Origin: Damh-18 sp036275695
GTDB taxonomy: Bacteria; Patescibacteriota; Minisyncoccia; Phycocordibacterales; UBA918
Assembly: GCA_036275695.1 (NCBI GenBank)
Contig: DASUDI010000021.1
Coordinates: forward strand, 13,569-77,568
Direction of reading: 5' to 3'
DNA: 64,000 nucleotides
Shown: positions 57,315 to 64,000 of the stretch, in pieces
Numbering within the stretch: the first letter of the stretch is position 1
Layout: every line of letters starts with the position of its first letter
The notes under the pieces: model-generated
Databases searched by the model: none
Told to the model about the DNA's origin: nothing
Seen by the model: the letters and a program-made list of their open reading frames with translations, nothing else
Translations under genes and position numbers: made by a program

Positions 57315-58336
57315 GGTACGTCATCATTAGTTGTCAATATCTTTTTCTTTCGGATATGCATAACATATACAAGTCCTCCGAATGCTATGAGAAGCACCGT
57401 GAGACTTACTCCGATAAGCATTCTACTTCCATACGACAGACTTCTCTGTGCTACATCTGAGACAAATGTTTCAATGCGTTCATTTCCCGCTTTATCAACC
57501 GCCTTAACTCTGATAGTGCTATTGAGGGTTTGATCCTTTAGGACATACGGACTCTCAGCCTGAATCCATGGCGCGTCGACTCTACCCCATGAGAAAGTAT
57601 AAAACTCAGAAAAAGGCTCTTCCATGACTTCATAGTGATCTATCCCTGACTGCTTGTCGGTTGAATTAAAGGTAACAAAATACTTACCATCAAACGCAAC
57701 GGTGTCTTTTGTTAATTCAATTACAAAATCAGCTGGTGGCTGATCGTCATCTTGAATAGCACTAGACCATGAATCACTGGGAGTGTTTCCAGGATCATTG
57801 GTAAGTGTGATATGCGACTCCTGCTTCACGAGTGGCGCATCCTCCCCATAACCTGTGTGGAGCAGTACTCTTGTCTCATCTCCAAGCCATATACGAGCGT
57901 GATTAGCTGCCTCTGTGCTTCCAATAGTCAAGCCTGGCGATCTAAATACGAGCTTTAGAATAGTGTTGGTAAGACCTGGGTCTCCGGGAATGCGCCCACA
58001 ATATCCCCCAGGAACTCCTCCCGCAAAACGAATAGTGTGGTTTGCGGCATCAATAACAGGTGGTTCTACCCATAGATTAAGTATCGAATCACCAACCGAG
58101 GTATCAACTGCATTAATTGTCGCATCATAGTTCACGACAGCATCAACGGTATTGACACATTCACCTTCATCAACATCAAGTCTCAATGAAACCGTTACGG
58201 TATCACCACTATTGACCGATGTCTCAATCGGATCAAAGTATAATAGCGCAGCTTGTGAAATTTGAATGCTAGAAAAAAACAATACGGTGCAGAGGAAAAT
58301 CAAAACCGCACCATATTCTAAACGCAAAGTATACAT
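57311..58336 (-). CDS. Membrane-anchored cohesin-domain protein
   Basis: A 341-aa protein: signal peptide (1-30), a cohesin-like domain (about 31-165: NSGDTVTVSLRLDVDEGECVNTVD, split; ILNLWVEPP; IRFAGGVPGGYCG) and an Ig-like domain with an aromatic cluster, then one membrane helix (about 308-328) and a short basic tail. Two Cys (GECVN and GGYCG) could pair within the cohesin fold. First gene of the operon 58336-54180, with a strong -10 box 6 nt before the ATG. It shares the VNT-D and LWVE-P motifs with the next gene. Confidence 0.85.
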   Translation of the reverse strand: MYTLRLEYGAVLIFLCTVLFFSSIQISQAALLYFDPIETSVNSGDTVTVSLRLDVDEGECVNTVDAVVNYDATINAVDTSVGDSILNLWVEPPVIDAANHTIRFAGGVPGGYCGRIPGDPGLTNTILKLVFRSPGLTIGSTEAANHARIWLGDETRVLLHTGYGEDAPLVKQESHITLTNDPGNTPSDSWSSAIQDDDQPPADFVIELTKDTVAFDGKYFVTFNSTDKQSGIDHYEVMEEPFSEFYTFSWGRVDAPWIQAESPYVLKDQTLNSTIRVKAVDKAGNERIETFVSDVAQRSLSYGSRMLIGVSLTVLLIAFGGLVYVMHIRKKKILTTNDDVP

Positions 58337-58342
58337 GTACTC

Positions 58343-58351
58343 AGTATATCA
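58343..58351 (-). promoter_or_regulatory. Extended -10 promoter of the cohesin operon
   Basis: TGA-TATACT, six bases, ATG 58336. Predicted leaderless transcript for the cohesin operon. Confidence 0.55.
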
Positions 58352-58390
58352 AAAATAAATATCGTGAATCAGACATACCCACACATACAA

Positions 58391-58430
58391 AAGAAAAGCT
58401 ACCTCGTGGTGGGAGATAGCTTTTTCTTAA
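58391..58430 (-). terminator. Terminator after the 58441 gene
   Basis: On the minus strand AAGAAAAAGCTATCTCC, a short loop and GGTAGCTTTTCTTTT, directly after the stop of the secreted protein gene at 58441. Confidence 0.75.
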
Positions 58431-58440
58431 CTCTAAACTG

Positions 58441-59577
58441 TTAGAACGTTGGCGTAGCAATGTAGCGAAGTGTCGTGGAATAGTCGTCACCCGCCTCTTG
58501 TAACGCTGTGATTTGCGTCTGATAACCTACCCGTGTTTTACCTTGACCGTTAGTAACACCATCTGATGGACCTGTGTGACCCATAATCGCAATCGGTGTA
58601 GTACTTCCTGATACCCATTGATTTGATCCAAACTGAGCAGTTCGTGCTGATACTGCTGTGTCATCTGAGGTCATACCCCAGTGACCGTATGTGTTTGGAT
58701 TTGCAATAGTACCTGTTGGAACTTGCCATGACGCAGGTGTGTTTGTGTTAGATCCATTACTGAATCCATCAATAGTTGCACCTGTTGTTGATTGCAATGC
58801 TCCGGTTTGCTGTACAGTCACGGTGAAGCCATTTGCGGCGTTTGTAGCGACTGCAAGATCATGAGCGAGAGTACGAATGGTACCGATCGGAAGTGTACCA
58901 AATGGAACAGTAGTGTTTGTTGATGCTGCATTTGTGGTCGTACCATTGACTGCTTGACCTGAACCAATACCTGTTACTGTGAAAGTAAGAGATGCATCAA
59001 CGCTTGCTGATACCGTAACTTGATCAATAATCGCAACACGCACCTGTCCACTGTCGGGCATTGTTCCACCAATATCGATCATGTATGAACTGGTTGCTGA
59101 TGGATTTGTAATTTGGGTTGTACCAGTTCCAAATCCTACTGCGTTGGTTCCAATTCTAATAACAATCGGTGTCGCGGATGCAACCCCCATGTTTGTTGGC
59201 GTTGTAAAGGTGATTGTATTCGTCGATGTAGCAACACCCCATGTTGCAGCGCCTGCTGTAGGAGCCGTACTTGAGGATGTACCATTAACGAGAATGTCGA
59301 CATCATCTTCATCCAACAAACCGAGTGTAAACTGCGGTGGAAAAGTGAGCACAATCGTCCTTCCGATTGCCATACCATTTGGTGTGGTAAAGGAAATTGT
59401 ATGATTTGAGCCCACTCCTGGTGCTGAGTTAGAGAGCGTATCACTTGCGTTCTGAATCGATGCCGCTTCCGCAATGCGGAAGAATGTAGGCAAACCTGTA
59501 CTCCAAAGGAATAGTGCTAGCCCAACCGTCATCGCAACAGCCTGTAGAGTTCTCACGGTATGTGCCGTGTGAATCAT
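58441..59577 (-). CDS. Secreted Thr/Asn-rich surface protein with shared C-terminal domain
   Basis: A 378-aa protein: signal peptide (about 1-38, ending RIAEAAS), a beta domain of about 155 aa (GRTIVLTFPPQFTLG, TNTITFTTPTNMG), then a C-terminal domain of 182 aa (LTFTVTGIGSGQAVNG ... FGTLPIGT ... LRYIATPTF). That domain aligns along its length with the end of the giant protein at 46834-47349. Almost no charged residues or Cys. A stand-alone gene with its own terminator, which suggests high or separate expression; it could be a major surface or S-layer-type subunit. Confidence 0.78.
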   Translation of the reverse strand: MIHTAHTVRTLQAVAMTVGLALFLWSTGLPTFFRIAEAASIQNASDTLSNSAPGVGSNHTISFTTPNGMAIGRTIVLTFPPQFTLGLLDEDDVDILVNGTSSSTAPTAGAATWGVATSTNTITFTTPTNMGVASATPIVIRIGTNAVGFGTGTTQITNPSATSSYMIDIGGTMPDSGQVRVAIIDQVTVSASVDASLTFTVTGIGSGQAVNGTTTNAASTNTTVPFGTLPIGTIRTLAHDLAVATNAANGFTVTVQQTGALQSTTGATIDGFSNGSNTNTPASWQVPTGTIANPNTYGHWGMTSDDTAVSARTAQFGSNQWVSGSTTPIAIMGHTGPSDGVTNGQGKTRVGYQTQITALQEAGDDYSTTLRYIATPTF

Positions 59578-59883
59578 GGCTTTACGTTGTATTAACTTCT
59601 GAATATGTCGACTCTAATAATTGAGTAGCACGCCTATTGTGCTCTTAACAACAGGAATAAAAATGTGCTTCGCAAACACAAAAGTCTCCACCTCTTCTAT
59701 GTCCACAATCGAACATATTATCCTTATCTAGCAATACTCGGCTGTAAGTATGGAAATATGTTTATATATTTCTATATGTCACATTCACATGTTGTATGAC
59801 ATATCCCAAATAAGGACTCATTCATTGTAACGTATCTCAAAAAAAATATTTGAAGTTATACACAAATATATGTGTAAAACGAA
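59578..59883. other. Intergenic region of about 300 bp
   Basis: The longest gene-free stretch without RNA genes. It is AT-rich and must hold the promoter of the 58441-59577 gene, but no convincing -35/-10 pair stands out. It contains an inverted repeat ATATGTCA/TGACATAT (59774-59781, 59797-59804), a small TACACA/TGTGTA hairpin just after the stop at 59884 and an eight-T run (minus strand, about 59839-59846). No coding frame is supported. Confidence 0.5.
59774..59804. repeat. Inverted repeat, possible operator
   Basis: ATATGTCA and TGACATAT separated by 15 bases, in the leader region about 200 nt upstream of the 59577 start codon. The spacing (half-site centres about 23 bp apart) fits a dimeric regulator; no T run follows, so a terminator is unlikely. 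Confidence 0.35.
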
Positions 59884-61026
59884 TTATCCCGTCCAATTAA
59901 AGAGCAAAATTGAAAAATCTTCTAACCCTACTTTAGTGTTACCATTGATGTCTGCGGGGGGATTTGAGTTCCCTCCTGCTGTCCCCCACCAAAAAATAAG
60001 TATAGAGAAATCCGTAAGATTAACTTTTCCATCACGATTCAAATCCGCATTACTGGTTGCCTTCCCTTCAACTCCCACAAACAGTTTGAGTGCTGTTCCG
60101 AAGATACTTTCAGATCGTAAACCTCCAGTTCCAGTAATAAAGCGTGCTTTCACAGTGTGTTCTGCGACAGAAATGGTACCTGTATCGAGTTGTACTGACC
60201 AATTACCCAAAGCATCAGATGTCGTCGTGAGTGTTTTTGCCTTATCATCTATAACAACTTCAACAGTAACACTTGGAACGGTCTGTCCGCTTATGGTAAT
60301 TACTTGACCGGGATTTACTTGAGCATTCTGTGTTCTAATTGTTGGTGGAATTAAAATTCCCTTTACATTGGTGATTGCGCCTTGGGTAACATCAAAGGTT
60401 GTATTAAAAATCGCGGAGCGTGTATTTGCATTGTCTACGGCATAAAAACCAAGTGATGAAGTTCCCGGATCCGCCTCGGTGTTAAACAAAAACTCTCCCC
60501 TTGAATTGCTTCGTACAGTTCCAACTAAATCTCCATCTAGCAATATTGAAACTGTGGCATTAGGAAACGCCTTTCCAGAGATTGCAATCTGAGTCGCGCC
60601 CAAATCCTCATCTCTACCCCCAGAGCTAGAACTCCCACCGCCACCAGTAGAGCCACCGCCATTATCAGCACGTTCGTTTTTACAAATATCAGAACAAAAG
60701 TCTTGACTCGTATTGTTACCATCGTCACACTCCTCTCCATGAAGTGTTTGTAAAACACCATCTCCACAGTACGGTCCCCATTTACATACAGCATTACATT
60801 GCCGTCCTACAATAGTGGTGCTGTACACACCTGTTTCACCAGGGATATCACAGTCTTCTCCATCATTAATAAGCATATCACCGCAGATACTTATCGTAAG
60901 TGTCGTGGTCGCCACTGATACGGTCGATTGAGCGTGTGTAACTAAAATGGGCGTAAGGAAAGAAAAAATTAGCAGTGAGTAAAAGTTACCGACACATACG
61001 CGAAATAATATGAGCCATACGTTCAT
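59884..61026 (-). CDS. Secreted Cys-rich protein with dockerin C-terminus
   Basis: A 380-aa protein: signal peptide (1-34); a Cys-rich region of about 70 aa (CGDMLINDGEDCDIPGE, CGDGVLQ, EECDDGNNTSQDFCSDIC), the Myxococcus/DUF4215-type repeat; a Gly/Ser linker; two Ig-like domains (AISGKAFPNATVSILLDG and TISGQTVPSVTVEVVI, clear duplicates); and a C-terminal dockerin with loops DLNRDGKVNLTD and DINGNTKVGLED, each followed by FSILIFWW / FSILLFNW. It lacks a membrane anchor at the C-end, so attachment through the dockerin to the cohesin proteins downstream is the natural inference. Confidence 0.85.
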   Translation of the reverse strand: MNVWLILFRVCVGNFYSLLIFSFLTPILVTHAQSTVSVATTTLTISICGDMLINDGEDCDIPGETGVYSTTIVGRQCNAVCKWGPYCGDGVLQTLHGEECDDGNNTSQDFCSDICKNERADNGGGSTGGGGSSSSGGRDEDLGATQIAISGKAFPNATVSILLDGDLVGTVRSNSRGEFLFNTEADPGTSSLGFYAVDNANTRSAIFNTTFDVTQGAITNVKGILIPPTIRTQNAQVNPGQVITISGQTVPSVTVEVVIDDKAKTLTTTSDALGNWSVQLDTGTISVAEHTVKARFITGTGGLRSESIFGTALKLFVGVEGKATSNADLNRDGKVNLTDFSILIFWWGTAGGNSNPPADINGNTKVGLEDFSILLFNWTG

Positions 61027-61031
61027 AATGA

Positions 61032-61952
61032 TTACCTTCTTCTAGTTCTTAAAAAAAGAAGTATGAATGATGCAAAAATTACAAGTATCGGAATGATGAC
61101 AGAAAGCTTATGCACTAACGAAAGTCCAAGAAATCCAAATCCTGCTGTTTGCAGAGTACCAAATGGTAAAATGCTAACGTTCACCTCGCCACTCATCTTA
61201 ACCTCATCCCCGTTTTTTATTTCAAACCTACCAACATAACTCCCTGCGGGGAGTCGAGTGGGAATTTCAGCGATAACATTTTTTGTAGCAAACGGATCAA
61301 CTTTCTCAATCCTTCCAAGTTTTGAGGTTTCTTCAAGTAGTGCGTTTCCAGATTTATCATATATTCTAAAAACAACATCAGATGGGGCGACGGGAACATT
61401 TCCTGTATTTTCCACAAGCATTTCAAATTTTATTTTTCCAGGAAAATATAACCACCCTAGTTTATGACCTTCATTAAGATCTGTAATTCCTATCTTTCTT
61501 ACTTTGAAGTCTACAATTTCCTTATCGATAACAGATACATCGACATCAATCTGTGCACCAAGAGAAATACTCACCGCGCCCTCCGCAACCTTACCGTCAG
61601 GCGTACCTGTTTTGATGCGTATATTGCCTTTGTACTGTTTAAAATCAGCATCCTTAGGGATTGACACTCTAACAGTCATGGGGATCTTCTGTTCGCCACG
61701 AGGAAGCAAAAACTCTGAACCTTCAACGATTGTAAACCAATCATTGACCCCAGGGACGTCAATACTTACTGTGGCTTTGAGGTCTGCATGAGGATCACTC
61801 CGTACGAGGTAAATAACTTGTTCATAGACAGAATTTCGCGTGAGACTTGTATTAGAAACATACGGAGGGGTAACACCAAAACCCGCATGAACATGAGATG
61901 TGCACAATAAAAAAAGCGTTACAGAACAAAATAGATTTCGAAATACTTTCAT
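61032..61952 (-). CDS. Secreted beta-sandwich protein with C-terminal membrane helix (DUF916-like)
   Basis: A 306-aa protein: signal peptide (1-23), first sandwich (GFGVTPPYVSNTSLTRNS, LLPRGEQKIPMTVRVSIPKDA), second sandwich (FEMLVENTGNVPVAPSDVVFRIYDKSG) and a membrane helix at about 280-301 ending in RTRRR. Domain order matches the proteins at 44491 and 45825, so it is a third member of that local family. It stands 5 nt before the dockerin gene, which implies a joint role in presenting or exporting that protein. Confidence 0.74.
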   Translation of the reverse strand: MKVFRNLFCSVTLFLLCTSHVHAGFGVTPPYVSNTSLTRNSVYEQVIYLVRSDPHADLKATVSIDVPGVNDWFTIVEGSEFLLPRGEQKIPMTVRVSIPKDADFKQYKGNIRIKTGTPDGKVAEGAVSISLGAQIDVDVSVIDKEIVDFKVRKIGITDLNEGHKLGWLYFPGKIKFEMLVENTGNVPVAPSDVVFRIYDKSGNALLEETSKLGRIEKVDPFATKNVIAEIPTRLPAGSYVGRFEIKNGDEVKMSGEVNVSILPFGTLQTAGFGFLGLSLVHKLSVIIPILVIFASFILLFLRTRRR

Positions 61953-61980
61953 CTAATGTAGAACGCATTCGCGTTCACTA

Positions 61981-62009
61981 ATTATCACGCAGGAGCAGTG
62001 TAAAATCAA
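61981..62009 (-). promoter_or_regulatory. Promoter of the 61952-59884 operon
   Basis: TTGATT, 17-nt spacer, GATAAT, 28 nt before ATG 61952. It begins directly after the terminator hairpin at 62010-62037. Confidence 0.6.
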
Positions 62010-62037
62010 GAACCCACGTTGTATATAACGTGGGTTC
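62010..62037 (-). terminator. Terminator after the 62064 gene
   Basis: GAACCCACGTT, short loop, AACGTGGGTTC with TTGATTTT after it on the minus strand. Confidence 0.7.
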
Positions 62038-62063
62038 TCTTTCTATGTATATATTTTTCGAAA

Positions 62064-63905
62064 TCACCACTGAGAGGGGTCGCTCAATACTACGTAAAAC
62101 GTGTTAAGTCCCGTGTAACTTCCTGCATAAGTAATTGAACCTGGAACACGAATTCCCCAATACGCGTTTGCAGTTGCCTGTGTAGAAGTTGCCGTAGACT
62201 TTGGCACATTAATATTTACCAGTTGTGGTGTTGTAGATGACAAAGATGTTCCAGATCCGTATGCAAGTTGCGAAATTCCAAAGTGTTGTTCGCTTTCAGG
62301 GATTGTGGAAGTTGCCGATGGAGCACATGGAGAGGCTTGACTGAATCCATTACACATAGATTCACCTTCGACATTTTTATCAACTCCAACGTTTCCTGTG
62401 GCGAGCACTGTTGAAGTGGCGCTGAGGAATGGGTTATTTTGGCCTGGCTCTAATGAACCATACGCTATACTGAGCGTGTTTAGTGCAAATGCTAGAAAAC
62501 TTTTAACTTCAACTCCCGTAGTGCTCTGACCATACGGTCCAGACAAACCGTCGTCATCGGTTGTTTTCACTTGTGCCCTCCAATCTTGTGCAAAATATAT
62601 TGTTGATGATCCATTGAGTCCGTCTGTTGGGTCTGCGACATACCATAGAGGGAATGTGCAATTGTATACTATTGTCGTATCAGTAGCACCTGTACACGAT
62701 GTTGTAGAAGCAGTACAGGAAAGATTCCACGCTGTAGGCGCAGCACCACTTGGGTAACAATTATTAGCATTGAGCGTTGAGGTTGCAAAACATGAAGATG
62801 GACCAATTCCTGACCTGTAAATACTTAGGTTATAGCCCGTTACCTCGTCAGCCGCACCTCCACCCGCGGCGTCGCAACTATTATTATCAGAAGCAATAAA
62901 TGACAGGGTGAAACCTTGTGTGGTCGAAGCTTCTTGTGTGAGGTACATATCAGTTCCTGATGCCTGAACAAGTGATACTGTTGCACCTGCTACTGTTGGC
63001 GCGACATTATTGACGGACAAAACAGAATCGGCACCTTGTGAACCACCCGATGCCTCAAATCCGTGACTATCAATAACATAGCCAAACGCACCATAGTTTT
63101 GATCTTGTGTTGGAATCACTATGGTATAGGTAGAGGTTGCGTTTGACGCTGCGAAGACGGTGGTTGAGGCAAGTGTTGTCGCATCACATGTATTTGTGGT
63201 GGTATTGAAACTTGCAGTTGAACAAACAAAGAGTTTTACCCTATCAGCCGTACCAGATACATCCGTGTCGGCAGAAGTCGAAGTAAATGTCACAACTTGA
63301 CCTGGATTTGCAGGAGAGTTGTCGCTAAGGGCAGTGAAGGATGGACGATGATTAACCTCAAAAGGAGATGAGTTAGTTGCATTTGTCCCCTGCTTATAGG
63401 TATTGTTGCATCGTGGAGTTCCAGCATTACCGTCACATATCCACGCAAACCATGTGTTTACTTCGCTCCAACTTGCAAGTGTTGTGGTTGCTGCGGTCGC
63501 AGTTTGACCACTTGTCGTTACACTTGAGACAGCCCACTTAATTCCTGACGAGCAGGTAGGGGCAGCGTTTGAATTTGGCGTTGGCGTGGCATTAGTGCTA
63601 CATACAAGTAGCCAGTAATTCTCACCGTTTGAATCAGTTCCCACAGCACTCCAAGAGACCGTATCTCCTGCATTTGTAGGATTATTAGAAGATGACTCAA
63701 TTGCCTCATGAGCATCAGATGTCCATAATGGAGGTGTATTCAAGACGGTAACGGACGTTGTTGCGGTATCCTGCGCATCAGCATGCTTAATGCTTTGTTC
63801 ACCTATATTGAAAACAAAAATAAAAGCAAACACAATGATGCCAAGAAATGTTGTGTACACAGTAATTTTACCTGCCGTACGTAAATGGTCTGTGTGATGT
63901 GACAT
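62064..63905 (-). CDS. Secreted Thr/Ser-rich surface protein
   Basis: A 613-aa protein: signal/anchor helix (about 16-36, TVYTTFLGIIVFAFIFVF), two to three related beta domains of about 100 aa with paired Cys (GENYWLLVCSTNATPTP ... APTCSSGIKWA; RVKLFVCSTASFNTTTNTCD), a Cys-rich stretch (CYPSGAAPTAWNLSCTASTTSCTG), and a C-terminal domain starting LAFALNTLSIAYGSLEPG and ending in AGSYTGLNTFYVV. The last part resembles in outline the shared end domain of the two other surface proteins. About 12 Cys suggest several disulfides. A weak TACAAT box lies upstream at 63934-63939. Confidence 0.78.
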   Translation of the reverse strand: MSHHTDHLRTAGKITVYTTFLGIIVFAFIFVFNIGEQSIKHADAQDTATTSVTVLNTPPLWTSDAHEAIESSSNNPTNAGDTVSWSAVGTDSNGENYWLLVCSTNATPTPNSNAAPTCSSGIKWAVSSVTTSGQTATAATTTLASWSEVNTWFAWICDGNAGTPRCNNTYKQGTNATNSSPFEVNHRPSFTALSDNSPANPGQVVTFTSTSADTDVSGTADRVKLFVCSTASFNTTTNTCDATTLASTTVFAASNATSTYTIVIPTQDQNYGAFGYVIDSHGFEASGGSQGADSVLSVNNVAPTVAGATVSLVQASGTDMYLTQEASTTQGFTLSFIASDNNSCDAAGGGAADEVTGYNLSIYRSGIGPSSCFATSTLNANNCYPSGAAPTAWNLSCTASTTSCTGATDTTIVYNCTFPLWYVADPTDGLNGSSTIYFAQDWRAQVKTTDDDGLSGPYGQSTTGVEVKSFLAFALNTLSIAYGSLEPGQNNPFLSATSTVLATGNVGVDKNVEGESMCNGFSQASPCAPSATSTIPESEQHFGISQLAYGSGTSLSSTTPQLVNINVPKSTATSTQATANAYWGIRVPGSITYAGSYTGLNTFYVVLSDPSQW

Positions 63906-64000
63906 ATGAATAAAAAACTAATAAGACACTTATATTGTACGATATACACATGTCCGATACACACGAGTTATACACACCCTATTCATAACGAATAGCATCA

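Noticed and set aside
59774..59804. Inverted repeat as a terminator
   Set aside because: Spacer is long, the stem is only 8 bp and no T run follows on either strand.
59870..60307. Plus-strand frame of 145 codons opposite the dockerin gene
   Set aside because: The minus-strand protein has signal peptide, Ig-like duplicates and dockerin loops; the plus frame has nothing.
1..64000. CRISPR array, insertion sequence, prophage or integrase
   Set aside because: No short direct repeats with even spacing, no transposase or recombinase motifs, no terminal repeats. The Cas4-like nuclease at 2740 stands alone in a repair-type operon.
1..64000. TGA read as an amino acid
   Set aside because: TGA closes mnmA, the FKBP gene and the cohesin gene at 57311 at family-typical ends, with tight overlaps to the next start.

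Overview
The window reads as a stretch of chromosome from a Candidate Phyla Radiation (Patescibacteria) bacterium, most likely a parcubacterium. Reasons: several core genes are short (UvrC 409 aa, F1-delta 125 aa, a methyltransferase of about 94 aa); there are fusions typical of these lineages (sigma region 4 with a HARE-like region, ATP-cone with a PD-(D/E)XK nuclease); Shine-Dalgarno sites are rare; and one quarter of the DNA encodes large Thr/Ser/Asn-rich surface proteins. TAA, TAG and TGA all end clear genes, so the TGA=Gly code of Gracilibacteria/SR1 does not apply. The lineage call is inference; no rRNA is present. Nearly all genes lie on the minus strand. The exceptions are four small plus-strand genes and two tRNAs.

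1-20 kb holds housekeeping genes. A tightly overlapping operon (3525 down to the left edge) encodes a RecB-like nuclease, a minimal MGMT, a RelA/SpoT-type HD protein and an M16 peptidase pair. Then come an ATP-cone/Mrr-like protein, MnmA, MltG, a membrane protein, a sigma-4/HARE-like regulator, LeuS, a thioredoxin/DsbB oxidative-folding pair, TypA, YchF, a GIY-YIG protein, a flavodoxin-fold reductase and small unknowns.

20-26.4 kb is a complete F1Fo ATP synthase operon (atpBEFHAGDC) with a proton-type c subunit. It is followed by tRNA-Ala(TGC) and tRNA-Pro(GGG). 26.8-42.3 kb carries a pterin-dehydratase-like protein, Ddl, UvrC, UvrA, an orphan histidine kinase translationally coupled to a 927-aa Ca-binding-repeat surface protein, UvrB, Tgt, FKBP, CapA and an AI-2E-family permease.

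42.3-64 kb is an envelope island. CcdA and a cysteine-less TlpA-like protein lie at the 3' end of a run of membrane-anchored beta-sandwich proteins headed by an 1823-aa repeat protein. Beyond it are a beta-propeller-like protein, three cohesin-like proteins, two dockerin-bearing proteins and three further secreted proteins. The main candidate system is this cohesin/dockerin-like surface assembly. At least two of the secreted proteins also share a C-terminal domain of about 175 aa, and their paired cysteines could be oxidised by the local Dsb-type enzymes.

A pattern across the window: about a dozen transcription units have a TATACT/TATAAT-like -10 box ending 6-8 nt before the start codon, which predicts leaderless mRNAs. 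Strong GGAGG-type sites precede only a few genes, notably small plus-strand genes and the giant surface protein.
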